Origin: Candidatus Solincola tengchongensis
Lineage (GTDB): Bacteria; Actinomycetota; Geothermincolia; Geothermincolales; RBG-13-55-18
DNA: 24,485 nucleotides
Direction: 5' to 3'
Assembly (NCBI GenBank): GCA_015711895.1
Contig: JACVJH010000079.1
Location: 1-24,485, forward strand
In this document: positions 16,064 to 23,860 of the stretch, piece after piece
How the letters are laid out: each line of letters opens with the position of its first letter
How positions within the stretch are numbered: position 1 is the first letter of the stretch
The notes under the pieces: model-generated
The model's input: only the letters and a program-made list of their open reading frames with translations
The model's database searches: none
What the model was told of the DNA's origin: nothing
Program-made: the position numbers and the translations under genes

Positions 16064-16297
16064 GACCGGGTAGGCGTTCTTTATTTTTCTCGGCCCCACT
16101 TCACTCTTACTGAAGTACTCACCCGCCCGCGAAGTACGGGGCGGACGCGCCCTCGGGCTTCGCGGAGATCCTATGCCCGTGACGCCGGGAGCCTCTGGTA
16201 ACTATGCCGTTAATTCCCCCGTCCGGTATGCTGCTGCGCTTCAGGCCGGCATCCCGAGGGCGGCCTTGCGGGACCGGTGGCACGGGTTTTCCGCGCC

Positions 16298-17341
16298 TCA
16301 ATCGACGAGAAGTTCGCGTACCTCTTGGAGCAGCGAGAAGGCCTTCTCCACGCTGTAAGTGAGGTCCGGGTTGACCAGGCAGCATGTCGCGGGGGTGAGC
16401 ATGGAGCGTCGGCGCAGCCTCGAGGGTTCCAGGCCCTCATCTTCCAGTCTTTTCCAGATGGCGAGCAGTTTCTCCGCCAAGCTCCGGGGGTCCTCGCCCT
16501 CCAAAAGGGAGGTGTGGGTGGGCACGATGCCCCAAGCCACCGAGCCCCCACTGCGGAAAAGGGCGGCCAAGCCGCTCCTGTAACCCTCGAGGATCTCCCG
16601 GTTGTTGTAGGCGTCCAGGGAGAGGAGGTCGAGATCGGAGCGGAGGAGGAAGTCCCAGTCCGGGTTCCCGCACAGGTGTACGCCGCGAGGTCCCTGCAGC
16701 AAGGAGAGGAAAAGGGCGAGGTCGGCGCGGGCGTTCTCCGCGGCGTAGCCGGTTATGCCCGTGAAGAGGAACTCCAGGCCGGGCTCGTCCACCCACACGA
16801 AGGAGCGCGGGTTTATCTCCCGCAGGTCGTGGAGGTGGCGGTTCACCCGGCAGGCCACGTGCCGGATGAGCAGTTCCCTGACCTCATCCCGGTAGATGAC
16901 CGGCTTGTTCTCCCCGTCCTTGACCATGAGGGCCAGGGATATGGGGCCCATGAACTGCCCCCTCAAGGCAGTGTGTTTCGCCGAGGCGCGCGCCAGGAAT
17001 CCGGCGTAGGTCAGCGATTCTCCGGGGTCAACGGCGAAGAGGTCGTCCATAGGGTCGAGTCCCAGATATTCCTCCAGGCCGGCCAGGAAGAGTTCCTCGT
17101 CGAAGAGGATGCGCAGCCCCTCGTGGTCCACCACCGCTCCGGGGAATCCGCGAACCGTCTGCACGTAGGTGTCCTCGGAATAGGAGAGGTTGGGCAACTG
17201 GGGCCAGAAGGGTATGTCCAGGGAGAAGGCCAGGTCCAGGGCCTTCTCGGGGTCCCGGTGAGGGAGGATGCCCATAGCCGTGGTCGGAAGCGGGATGTCG
17301 AACTCCGGGAGCCGTCCCGCCCCTGTGTCTTCCCCGTTCAT
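16298..17341 (-). CDS. UroD/MetE-superfamily zinc methyltransferase-like protein
   Basis: A 347-residue single-domain protein. Early text PTTAMGILPHRDPEKALDL (19-37) and LDIPFWPQLPN (41-51) is typical of the cobalamin-independent methionine synthase C-domain/uroporphyrinogen decarboxylase superfamily. The zinc site expected for methyl transfer to a thiol is present: H222 and C224 in GVHLCGN, with C320 or C321 in TPATCCLVNP as the third ligand; WVDEP (183-187) provides the nearby acidic residue. The length is about half of full MetE, as for stand-alone family members that work with a separate corrinoid protein, which is not present here. The acceptor thiol (homocysteine, coenzyme M or another) cannot be told. 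The start is uncertain: ATG 17341 has GGAG directly against it and GAGGAG further up. Confidence 0.8.
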   Translation of the reverse strand: MNGEDTGAGRLPEFDIPLPTTAMGILPHRDPEKALDLAFSLDIPFWPQLPNLSYSEDTYVQTVRGFPGAVVDHEGLRILFDEELFLAGLEEYLGLDPMDDLFAVDPGESLTYAGFLARASAKHTALRGQFMGPISLALMVKDGENKPVIYRDEVRELLIRHVACRVNRHLHDLREINPRSFVWVDEPGLEFLFTGITGYAAENARADLALFLSLLQGPRGVHLCGNPDWDFLLRSDLDLLSLDAYNNREILEGYRSGLAALFRSGGSVAWGIVPTHTSLLEGEDPRSLAEKLLAIWKRLEDEGLEPSRLRRRSMLTPATCCLVNPDLTYSVEKAFSLLQEVRELLVD

Positions 17342-17447
17342 CTCCGAGAGTCTCGCTCCTCGAGGGTACGCGGTTCCCGCCGGGGCGCCCCGCTTCGCCG
17401 CTTACCGGAAGCCTCCGCGCAAAGAGGCCCGGAGGACGGTTTCGACC

Positions 17448-17699
17448 TCATCCGGCCAGGATGCCGGCGTCCACCAGGGCCTTGCGGTAGGCGCCGCGGT
17501 CGAATCCCACCACTATGGTGTTCTCCACCTCCATGACCGGCACCCCCATCTGGCCGCTCTTCTCCACCATCTCCCGGGCCGCCTCCTCGTCCTCGGAGAC
17601 GTCCACCACGGTGAACTCGACCCCTTCCTTTTCCAGGAAGTCCTTGGCCATGCGGCAGTAGGGGCAGGTGGGAGTGGAATACAGTTTGACCTCCGGCAT
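17448..17699 (-). CDS. Glutaredoxin-like / NrdH-type small redox protein
   Basis: An 83-residue thioredoxin-fold protein with redox motif CPYC (C12, C15), cis-proline block MGVPVMEVEN (51-60) and FDRGAYRKAL near the end. Length and motif fit the glutaredoxin/NrdH group, which pass electrons to ribonucleotide reductase and other targets. ATG 17699 has a strong ribosome site, GAGGAGG, seven bases upstream. The methyltransferase-like gene starts 106 bases further on the same strand, so they may share a transcript. Donation to NrdJ is an inference from family, not from adjacency. Confidence 0.9.
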   Translation of the reverse strand: MPEVKLYSTPTCPYCRMAKDFLEKEGVEFTVVDVSEDEEAAREMVEKSGQMGVPVMEVENTIVVGFDRGAYRKALVDAGILAG

Positions 17700-18242
17700 G
17701 CGAATCCTCCTCGAATCTCGCCGTGATCCCGCGTTTCAACAACTTATCCTAAACGCTCACCCGTGGCTGTCGCCATGACCCGCGTCAGCCCGCAACTCTC
17801 TTAGCGGCTCCAGGTTCGCGTAAGGGTGAGTGTTTGACCAATCTCTTGCCGGCGACGGCTTCCGCCCAAGCCCTGCGTACGATCACAAGCACAGACCTTC
17901 ACCGGGCTCCATAAACACTTCCGGGGGCATTGGCCGCTAGCTCCTCCTTGGGACCTCCACTGCAGTTGCAAAAGCCCGCGGAGGGGCTTGCGGGCGGCGT
18001 GGATTCCCTCCCCCAAAGGAAGAGATATCCCCTTACGCGCCCGCTTGAGCCTGCCCCGGGGCGAGGCCCCGCTGCTGTCCACGGACGGGATCCCGGTGGC
18101 CTTTCTGAGAAAGTCCTCCTTTCCGGCGTGCTTGTGCGCGTTCTCCAGAGATACGGCGGGGAAAAGGATAGACTGAAGCCTCCTCCGGCTGGCGTTCCCG
18201 GAAATGCCGTCTTGCCCCTTTTACCCGCTCCGGGCCTTGGGG
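17700..18242. other. 543-bp region without a recognised gene
   Basis: Neither strand shows a frame with a credible start and motif. A 6-bp inverted repeat, AAGCCC (17972-17977) and GGGCTT (17984-17989), is present without a T-run. It should contain the glutaredoxin promoter and the end of the crp transcript, but I can place neither. Confidence 0.4.
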
Positions 18243-18962
18243 TCAGCGTCTGGCGCAGCCCTCGGTGACCATCTCCTCCAGCCTGGCGCGGTCGCGGAGG
18301 ACGATCTTTCCTTTCCCCGTCTCCACGAGGCCCATCTTCTTGAGGTTGGAGAGCACGCGGATGGTGGTCTCCACCGTCGTGGCGGCCATCTCCGCGATGT
18401 CCTGGCGGGTGAGGGGCAGGTCTATGCTCACCCCCTCCTTTCCGGCCACACCGGCCTTACGGGCCAGCATGAGCAGCACGCGGGCGATGCGCCATTCCAC
18501 CCGTTCCATGGCCAGGGCACGTATGGTGTTCTGCGCCTCGCGCAGGCGGGCGCCCAGCTCGGTGATTATCTCCAGCGCCAGGTCCGGATTGTCCCTGAGG
18601 AAGGTGAAGAAGTCGCTGCGGGAGATGGAAAGGACCTCCACATCCTCCAAGGCCTGGGCGGTCATGGGATAGGGCTGTCCGTCGAAGACGGCCTCCTCAC
18701 CGAAGATCTCGCCGGGATAGACCATCTCCACGATCATCTCCCGGCCGTCGTCGGTTTGCTTGAGGAGTTTCACCTCTCCCTTGACCAGCACGTAGAGGCT
18801 GCGGGGCGGGTCACACTCGAGGAAGATGTAATCCCCTTTGGAGAAGTTCTCCCTGGCGCACAGCGAGTAGAGGCGGTCGAGTTCCTCCGCTTCCAGGAAC
18901 TCGAACATGGGGATCTTCCAGAAGATGTTTACCTTGGGGTCGCCCCCCTGTCCCTCCGCCAT
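18243..18962 (-). CDS. Crp/Fnr-family transcription regulator
   Basis: A 239-residue regulator. The cyclic-nucleotide-binding-like domain (about 12-130) has LYVLVKGEVKLLKQTDDGRE (55-74) and the PGEIFGEEAVFDGQPYPMTA block that in CRP would hold cAMP; the Arg-Ser/Thr pair that contacts cAMP phosphate is replaced by PYP, so another signal is likely. A long dimer helix follows. The C-terminal helix-turn-helix reads LTRQDIAEMAATTVETTIRV, typical of the family. No N-terminal Cys cluster of the Fnr type is present, so it is unlikely to hold an oxygen-sensing iron-sulfur cluster. ATG 18962 has GGGGGGA just upstream. It lies directly after the ferredoxin gene on the same strand, and the terminator at 18978-19000 stands between them. 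It probably responds to redox or energy state. Confidence 0.93.
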   Translation of the reverse strand: MAEGQGGDPKVNIFWKIPMFEFLEAEELDRLYSLCARENFSKGDYIFLECDPPRSLYVLVKGEVKLLKQTDDGREMIVEMVYPGEIFGEEAVFDGQPYPMTAQALEDVEVLSISRSDFFTFLRDNPDLALEIITELGARLREAQNTIRALAMERVEWRIARVLLMLARKAGVAGKEGVSIDLPLTRQDIAEMAATTVETTIRVLSNLKKMGLVETGKGKIVLRDRARLEEMVTEGCARR

Positions 18963-18977
18963 GCATCCCCCCAGATG

Positions 18978-19000
18978 AAAAAGGGGAGCCTATGCTCCCC
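18978..19000 (-). terminator. Rho-independent terminator between ferredoxin and crp
   Basis: On the minus strand GGGGAGC (19000-18994), a 4-base loop, and GCTCCCC (18989-18983) form a perfect 7-bp GC-rich stem followed by TTTTT (18982-18978). It lies 17 bases after the ferredoxin stop and 15 bases before the crp start; the crp ribosome site directly follows the T-run. Confidence 0.88.
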
Positions 19001-19017
19001 CGCCGCCGTATAGGCGC

Positions 19018-19215
19018 TTATTCCATGGTTATGGCCTCGGAAGGGCACTCCTCGGAGCAGGTCCCGCATCCGTCGCAGTCCTCCGGGCGCGCCACGTAGG
19101 CCACGTCGTCGTCGTTGAGCTCCAGCACGTCGTTGGGGCACTCGTCGACGCAGAGCCCGCACCCCGTGCACTCATCCTGGTCGATGACCGGCCTCTTGTC
19201 GCTTGGCTCTCCCAT
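19018..19215 (-). CDS. 2[4Fe-4S] ferredoxin
   Basis: A 65-residue electron carrier with two complete cluster motifs: C16-C19-C22-C26 (CTGCGLCVDECP) and C47-C50-C53-C57 (CDGCGTCSEECP). Each would hold a [4Fe-4S] cluster in the usual crossed pattern. The length and acidic composition are normal for clostridial-type ferredoxins. ATG 19215 is preceded by an excellent ribosome site, AAGGAGGAG, six bases upstream; an in-frame start at 19266 would begin upstream of the promoter's -10 start point and is unlikely. It is transcribed from the promoter at 19269-19297. Confidence 0.96.
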   Translation of the reverse strand: MGEPSDKRPVIDQDECTGCGLCVDECPNDVLELNDDDVAYVARPEDCDGCGTCSEECPSEAITME

Positions 19216-19268
19216 GAAATACTCCTCCTTTTCCGACTTTTCCACCCAGGGGCTTAAATCCCTCATAT

Positions 19269-19297
19269 TCTATAGCACAGTACTACGGGGTAGGCAA
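19269..19297 (-). promoter_or_regulatory. Sigma70-type promoter of the ferredoxin (-crp) unit
   Basis: On the minus strand TTGCCT (19297-19292) and TATAGA (19274-19269) are separated by exactly 17 bases, matching four of six consensus positions each. The start point would fall near 19262, leaving a leader of about 45 bases ahead of the ferredoxin ATG. It is the only good promoter seen for either the ferredoxin or crp gene. Confidence 0.65.
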
Positions 19298-19623
19298 CAT
19301 GAACCTTTCACCCCGCGGTGATTGTTGATTTTCCCGATGGAGGCCATAAAAATCGAACAGATGGCAAAGGGGATTTCGGATCTTGCTCGGCCTCGGGCAA
19401 AAGCGACCTTTGCCTCACGCCCCTTTGCCGGGGACGATTTACGACGGCGGGTCGCGCCGTTTATTCCAATGGCAGTTTGGGCGGTGAGCCAGCATCGATC
19501 ACTTGACGACTCCGCATGGTCTCCTCGTCACGCAGTGGCGGCGGGAAACTTTGCGCAGGAAACCCGGTCGTGGGTACGTGGAAGCCGATTCCGTTCCCCA
19601 CACGGATGAAAGGCCCATGGGGC
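19298..19623. other. 326-bp intergenic region
   Basis: It lies between the ferredoxin promoter and the end of the NAD(P)H/FAD oxidoreductase gene. A + strand frame (19322-19609) is open, but its 95-residue product shows no motif or clear ribosome site. No terminator with a T-run was found for the oxidoreductase gene. Confidence 0.4.
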
Positions 19624-20883
19624 TCATGGATTGTTGGCATCTTTTGCCAGTTGTCGCAGGTCGAAACCCGGCAGGAAGAGCCGGTCGCGCCAGGCGGAGA
19701 GATCGACTCCCCGGCGGATGAGTTCTTCCGCAGCACGGGCCTCGCCGATCTCCCCGATGAAGGTGGCCCCCACCAGTATGCCCTCGCGGCGCACGAGCTT
19801 GCGGTACTTGCCCTCCCTGGGGTAATCGCCGGTGAGCACCTCGTACTCCTCGTTCTCCGGCGGCAGGTCCAGGCCTATGCAGGCCACCGGGAGGCCGTAG
19901 ATGACGATGACGTTGTAGGGGACCACCCCCTCCAGGACCGCTTCGCCTCCGCTCATGTTGACGGCGGCGATCTCCCCCTGACGTTGGGCATTAAGCCAGG
20001 AGGTGACGATGCGGTGTTCCCCGGAACTCCGATCCAGGGCCTGAGCGGCGTCTCCGGCGGCGTATATGTCGGGGAGGTTGGACCGTAGGCGATCGTCCAC
20101 CAGGATGCCCCGGTCGGTCTCCAGGCCGCTGCCCTCCAGGAACTCCAGGTTGGAGACCACGCCGATGGCCACGCCGAGGAGGCCCGCCGGGAGCTCCCGT
20201 CCGGAGGTGGTGCGCACCGCTTTCATCCGCCCTTCCTCCCCGATGACCTCCTCGATCCCCTCCTCCTTGAGGAGCTCGATGCCCTTGGACTCCAGGACCC
20301 TCTCCACCAGACGAGAGCCCTCCGCGTCGAGCATCTGGGGCCAGAAACGGTCCTCACGGATGAGGTAGCGTGTGCGCAGGCCCATCTCGTTGAAGGCCCG
20401 GGCCATCTCCACGCCCAGAAGCCCACCGCCCAGGGCCACGGCGGAATCGGCCTCCTTCCCGCGGCGGATGATGTCCTCGGCCTGCTCCAGGGTGCGCAGG
20501 TAGACCACCCCGTCGAGCTCACCGCCGGGGACGTCGAGCTTTCGGGGGCGCGCCCCGCAGGCCAGGAGCAGGCGGTCGTAGGGGAGGGCCTCTCCCGACT
20601 CGAGGAGCATCGTCTTCTCCCCAGCCCGGACCTCGACGACCGTCCTGCCCCCCAGGAAGCGGATGCCGTTCTCGGCGTAGAAATCATCCCTCACCACGAA
20701 GACCGAATCGCGGTCGCGCCAACCGCTTATGTAGTCGGGGAGGCGCATGCGGTAGTAACAGGGGAGAGGCTCGCGGTCGACGACCGTTATCTCCCCCTGG
20801 GGGTCGCGCTTGCGCAGGGTCTGGGCCGCCCGCAACCCCGCCCCTCCGTTGCCCACGATCACGTAACGCATCTCGGCTTCCAT
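19624..20883 (-). CDS. NAD(P)H/FAD-dependent oxidoreductase (NirB / rubredoxin-reductase-like)
   Basis: A 419-residue two-dinucleotide-fold flavoprotein. FAD binding: YVIVGNGGAGLRAAQTLRK (7-25) and, near residue 278, DIYAAGDAAQA. NAD(P)H binding: AVALGGGLLGVEMARAFNEM (about 147-166). The early block REPLPCYYRMRLPDYISGW is typical of NirB-type and similar reductases that pass electrons to rubredoxin, ferredoxin or nitrite reductase. The C-terminal about 90 residues form the dimer domain. There is no CxxC redox pair, so it is not a thioredoxin- or lipoamide-reductase type. The ferredoxin gene 400 bases downstream is a plausible electron partner, by context only. Both ATG 20883 and ATG 20871 are possible starts; AAAGGA lies ten bases before the first. 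Confidence 0.88.
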   Translation of the reverse strand: MEAEMRYVIVGNGGAGLRAAQTLRKRDPQGEITVVDREPLPCYYRMRLPDYISGWRDRDSVFVVRDDFYAENGIRFLGGRTVVEVRAGEKTMLLESGEALPYDRLLLACGARPRKLDVPGGELDGVVYLRTLEQAEDIIRRGKEADSAVALGGGLLGVEMARAFNEMGLRTRYLIREDRFWPQMLDAEGSRLVERVLESKGIELLKEEGIEEVIGEEGRMKAVRTTSGRELPAGLLGVAIGVVSNLEFLEGSGLETDRGILVDDRLRSNLPDIYAAGDAAQALDRSSGEHRIVTSWLNAQRQGEIAAVNMSGGEAVLEGVVPYNVIVIYGLPVACIGLDLPPENEEYEVLTGDYPREGKYRKLVRREGILVGATFIGEIGEARAAEELIRRGVDLSAWRDRLFLPGFDLRQLAKDANNP

Positions 20884-20967
20884 CCCTTCTCGTTCCTTTC
20901 TCCCTAGCCCTTCCTTTAAAACGGCCCCTCAACGGCCCCGGGCCTTACCGGAGCCTCGAGCGTATTT

Positions 20968-21750
20968 TTATCTTCCAGATCCGCGGATAGCCCTCCACAG
21001 TAAGCCGCTATCCCGGCGGATGAGGGAGAGGGCGGCGCGGTGGGCGGCCTCCTCCAGGGAGTCGTCCAGCGGTGGAAGGCCCTCCAGGTCGTGACGGCGG
21101 CGAAGGGCACGCAGGATGAGCCAGTCGGCCAGGCGCGGGTTCTTGGGCAGGAGCGAACCGTGGAGGTAGGTCCCGATGGCGTTGCGGTACACGCATCCCT
21201 CCGTCCCGTCCTCCCCGTTGTTACCGTGGCCGAAGATGACCTGCCCCAGGGGCCGGCAGCCCGGTCCCAGCCGGGTGCGCCCGGAGTGGTTCTCGAAGCC
21301 CACCAGGGTCCCCTCCGCGCCCTCCAGGGTGCACCTCACGGCCACGTTGCCTATGAAACGGGTGTCCCCTCCCACCGTCTCCACGTCGAAGAGCCCGATG
21401 CCGGGCAGGAGTTCCCCGGTCCAGGTGAGGAAGCTCCTCCCCAGCAGCTGGTAACCGCCGCAGATGGAGAGCAGAGCGGCGCCCTCCTCCACCGCCTGGC
21501 GCAGGGCGGCCCCCTTCTCCGCGGAGATGTCTTCGCAGACCAGCATCTGTTCCCGGTCCTGGCCTCCCCCGATGAAGAAGAGGTCGAAGTCCCCGGGATC
21601 CAGAGGGTCACCCAGGGTGAGGCGGCTCACCTCCACCCGTATGCCCCGCCAGGCACAGCGGCGCTCCAGAGCGATGACGTTCCCCCGATCACCGTATATG
21701 TTCATCAGCTCGGGGTAGAGGTGGCAGAGGCGCAGGGTAAGCCCCTTCAT
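20968..21750 (-). CDS. gatD: Lipid II isoglutaminyl synthase, glutaminase subunit GatD
   Basis: A 260-residue class I (CobB/CobQ-like) glutamine amidotransferase. It frees ammonia from glutamine for MurT, which amidates the D-glutamate of lipid II in the cytoplasm. The N-terminus LTLRLCHLYPELMNIYGDRG (4-23) is the GatD hallmark; nucleophile C97 is in SICGGYQLLG and the catalytic His is H197 in GTYLHGSLLPKNP, both at positions close to the characterised S. aureus enzyme. ATG 21750 has a strong ribosome site, GGAGGTGA, seven bases upstream. The start overlaps by four bases (ATGA) with the end of a 29-codon ORF that copies residues 17-35 of this same protein. murT is the next gene upstream. Confidence 0.94.
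   Translation of the reverse strand: MKGLTLRLCHLYPELMNIYGDRGNVIALERRCAWRGIRVEVSRLTLGDPLDPGDFDLFFIGGGQDREQMLVCEDISAEKGAALRQAVEEGAALLSICGGYQLLGRSFLTWTGELLPGIGLFDVETVGGDTRFIGNVAVRCTLEGAEGTLVGFENHSGRTRLGPGCRPLGQVIFGHGNNGEDGTEGCVYRNAIGTYLHGSLLPKNPRLADWLILRALRRRHDLEGLPPLDDSLEEAAHRAALSLIRRDSGLLWRAIRGSGR
21646..21710. repeat. 65-bp direct repeat, copy inside gatD
   Basis: It begins CCGCCAGGCACAGCGGCGCT on the + strand and matches 21777-21841 at 62 of 65 positions, exactly 131 bases away. This copy codes for GatD residues about 14-35 on the minus strand. Confidence 0.9.
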
Positions 21751-21836
21751 GCCTGCTTCACCTCCTCGAGTACGCACCGCCAGGCAAAGCGGCGCTCCAG
21801 AGCGATGACGTTCCCCCGATCACCGTATATGTTCAA
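21747..21836 (-). CDS. 29-codon ORF bridging murT and gatD, derived from the gatD 5' end
   Basis: A TTG start (21836-21834) overlaps the murT stop as TTGA, and the TGA stop (21749-21747) overlaps the gatD start as ATGA. The product begins NIYGDRGNVIALERRFAWR after the start residue, the same as GatD residues 17-35 with Cys32 replaced by Phe, then has a new tail, CVLEEVKQA. A purine run, GGGGGAAGC, lies just before the TTG. If read, it would link murT and gatD translation with no gap. It may equally be a dead fragment that happens to be open; the exact overlaps at both ends favour at least some ribosome passage. No function for such a peptide is known to me. Confidence 0.45.
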   Translation of the reverse strand: MNIYGDRGNVIALERRFAWRCVLEEVKQA

Positions 21837-21841
21837 GAGCT
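21777..21841. repeat. 65-bp direct repeat, copy at the murT-gatD junction
   Basis: Second copy of the gatD 5' segment, 62 of 65 positions the same as 21646-21710. It carries the murT stop codon at one end (TGA at 21835-21833) and forms the body of the 29-codon ORF. Sequence on either side of the two copies is unrelated, so only the segment was copied, or the rest has diverged. Confidence 0.9.
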
Positions 21842-23215
21842 TCCCCCTTCCCACAGCCCGGGGGCCGCGCCCATCCGGGTCAGGATGCGGCGCAGCTCCA
21901 GGGTGGCGGTGTAGGTGGTGAGGGCAAAGACCGTCTCCCCCTCCCGGGCGTGGGCGAGGGCCGCCCGCAGGGCCTCCCTCAGGTCGCCGCGCACCTCTAT
22001 ACGCGCCGTGTCCATGCCCGCGTATTTCATGCGCCGCGCGGTGTCGAAGGCCACCAGCACGCGGGGAAGGGGGGCCAACTCCTCGAAGTCCACGTCCCAG
22101 ATCCAGGATACGTCCCGGCCGTCGGCGATGCGGTCGTTGAGGGCGGCCAGGACCACCAGGTCCTTCCCCTCGCCCCGCACGGTGCGGATGACCTCGTTGA
22201 ACCCGGTGGGGTTCTTGGAGAGGACCAGGAATATGTCCCGGCCCTCCAACGGGATGCGTTCGCCCCGCCCGAAGGCGGTGACGTATCCCCGCACCCCGCG
22301 CTCTACCTCCTCCCTCCCCAGTCCCAGCAGCAGCGCCCCTCCCAGGGCGGCCAGCAGGTTGTGAACGTTGTACAGGCCGGGGATGGGGAGGGAGAGGGAG
22401 GCCCGCCAGGAGGGGGTGGAGACGGTGACCGAGGTGCCCTCCGTCCCCCTGAGCTCCACGCGGGTGGCGGAGAAATGGGGGAAGGGCCTGGCGGTACCGC
22501 AACGAGAGCAGGAATATTTTCCCATGTGGCCGAAGAAGTGAGCCGTGAATGCCAGGGGCGCCCCGCACACCCGGCAGTGCTTGGAATCGGCGGCGTGGCG
22601 CAGCACCCCTTCCGCCGCTTCCGCGGATTCTATCCCGTAATAGCGTATGGAGGCCGGGGAGTCCTTTCCCAGGGAGGCAACCAGGGGGTCGTCGGCGTTG
22701 AGGAGGACGACGCTCCCGGGCTCCAGCTCCCGCAGGGCCCCGTCCATCTTACCGGCCAGGGTTTCCAGTTCCCCGTAACGATCGAGCTGGTCCCGGAAGA
22801 GATTGGTAACTATTACCATACGAGGGCGAAGGCGTCTTACCGCCGCCGGGAGAGTGGCCTCGTCCACCTCGAAGAGGCCGATGTCGCCTCGCGGTTCGCC
22901 GCGCAGGTCGGAGGACTGGGCGAGGGCAGCGGTGATGCCGGTGATGAGGTTGGCCCCCACCCGGTTGTGCACCGGGCGCAGGCCGGCCTCGCGGAGCATG
23001 GACGCCAGGAGATTGGAGGTGGTGGTCTTGCCGTTGGTCCCGGTGACCAGCACGCAACCCCTCTCCAGGCGTGAGGCCATATCCTCAAGGGCACGGGGAT
23101 ACAGGCGCAGGACCACCCGGCCCGGGAAGTTGGAGCCCGCCCCCAGGCCCAGCCGCCGGGATAGGGCGGTGGCCGCCTTTCCCGCGGCCACGGCGGCGAC
23201 AAGCCTCGTCCTCAT
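21833..23215 (-). CDS. murT: Lipid II isoglutaminyl synthase, ligase subunit MurT
   Basis: A 460-residue Mur-ligase family enzyme that uses ATP to activate the D-glutamate of lipid II and attach ammonia delivered by GatD. The P-loop is GTNGKTTT (59-66). A four-Cys zinc ribbon within the central domain, CRVCGAP (214-220) and CSRCG (236-240), is characteristic of MurT. The C-terminal DUF1727 domain includes VLSKNPTGFNEVIRTV and ALNDRIADGRDVSWIWD, the latter holding the acidic residues near the active site. ATG 23215 is chosen over an upstream in-frame GTG at 23257 because the Arg-rich start fits the family and a -10 hexamer sits six bases before it. No ribosome site is visible, consistent with a leaderless message. 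The stop lies inside a duplicated gatD segment. Confidence 0.95.
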   Translation of the reverse strand: MRTRLVAAVAAGKAATALSRRLGLGAGSNFPGRVVLRLYPRALEDMASRLERGCVLVTGTNGKTTTSNLLASMLREAGLRPVHNRVGANLITGITAALAQSSDLRGEPRGDIGLFEVDEATLPAAVRRLRPRMVIVTNLFRDQLDRYGELETLAGKMDGALRELEPGSVVLLNADDPLVASLGKDSPASIRYYGIESAEAAEGVLRHAADSKHCRVCGAPLAFTAHFFGHMGKYSCSRCGTARPFPHFSATRVELRGTEGTSVTVSTPSWRASLSLPIPGLYNVHNLLAALGGALLLGLGREEVERGVRGYVTAFGRGERIPLEGRDIFLVLSKNPTGFNEVIRTVRGEGKDLVVLAALNDRIADGRDVSWIWDVDFEELAPLPRVLVAFDTARRMKYAGMDTARIEVRGDLREALRAALAHAREGETVFALTTYTATLELRRILTRMGAAPGLWEGGSS

Positions 23216-23221
23216 GGGTCT

Positions 23222-23227
23222 ATTGTA
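23222..23227 (-). promoter_or_regulatory. -10 element placed for a leaderless murT transcript
   Basis: TACAAT on the minus strand ends six bases before the murT ATG, so transcription would start at or next to the A of the start codon. This spacing is the standard actinobacterial leaderless layout. No Shine-Dalgarno sequence is seen and no -35 hexamer is clear. Confidence 0.5.
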
Positions 23228-23698
23228 AGGGTCCGCGGCGGCGGCCGCACCCGGCATCGCCTATCCGATCCTCACCCGGCCCGATCTTGAACCGCGGCCG
23301 TCTTCGGGGAACGGTCGTTTGTCTAGAAAGCGGCGGGATATGCTCCGTTTTGGTGGATGGTTGACGGGAAGCTCTGGCGACCCGCAGGTGCTAGGCCATG
23401 CAATGGAAGGTATACGGACATGCGGGACCCGTCGAGGAGTTCCGCCGGAGTACACCCGGGAGGTAAGGTCATCCAGATGCCGAGAGTGATAGGGGGCGGC
23501 GCGCCTCACCGGCGCTGCGCGCCGGCGGGAGGTGGCCGACCTGCGGGTGAAAAGCGGATAGAGTATGGCGGTGAGACCCTCGACCGGCCCGATGTCTATA
23601 GTCGGAGCGGACGCTTCAAGGTTTGAGAAGTTCTCCTGGACCACCCCGTCATCCTGAGGAGGCCAGGAACGGGTTGCCGGAACGGGGGTGGTCTCTTC
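23228..23698. other. 471-bp region between divergent genes
   Basis: No gene recognised. Structured elements are a strong stem CCGGCGC/GCGCCGG (23509-23515 and 23519-23525, 3-base loop) and a wider inverted repeat, ACCACCCCGT (23640-23649) with ACGGGGGTGGT (23682-23692), with one extra G. Neither has a T-run. A 162-codon minus-strand frame (23261-23749) is open but has no motif. Confidence 0.4.
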
Positions 23699-23860
23699 GT
23701 GTTCGACCTGAAAGACATGACGAGAATCTGGTTGGGACACGAAGAGCATCCGGGTGGCATAGGAGGGAAAGGCCGAGACGATACGTCCGTCGATGATCGA
23801 CTGCCCGTGCTGTTAGAATCAGTTCATAAGGCGGCACGAGGGCCAGAAGGAGGCCCATGA
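23699..23860 (+). CDS. Possible 53-aa ORF, doubtful
   Basis: GTG start with a mostly charged, soluble product beginning FDLKDMTRIWLGHEEHPGG after the start residue. It overlaps the next short ORF by ATGA at its stop. No family is recognised, the ribosome site is weak (GGGGGTGG about ten bases upstream), and third codon positions are not as GC-rich as in the confident genes here. It may be chance. Confidence 0.2.
   Translation: MFDLKDMTRIWLGHEEHPGGIGGKGRDDTSVDDRLPVLLESVHKAARGPEGGP

Larger units (their letters stand above)
15844..16297. other. 454-bp intergenic region carrying a repeat pair
   Basis: It holds the two 58-bp direct repeats described separately, plus an inverted repeat ACTTCA/TGAAGT (16098-16103 and 16111-16116, 7-base loop) and an AT-rich patch TTCTTTATTTTTC (about 16077-16089). 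No credible gene. The promoter of the HAMP gene should lie here. Confidence 0.45.
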
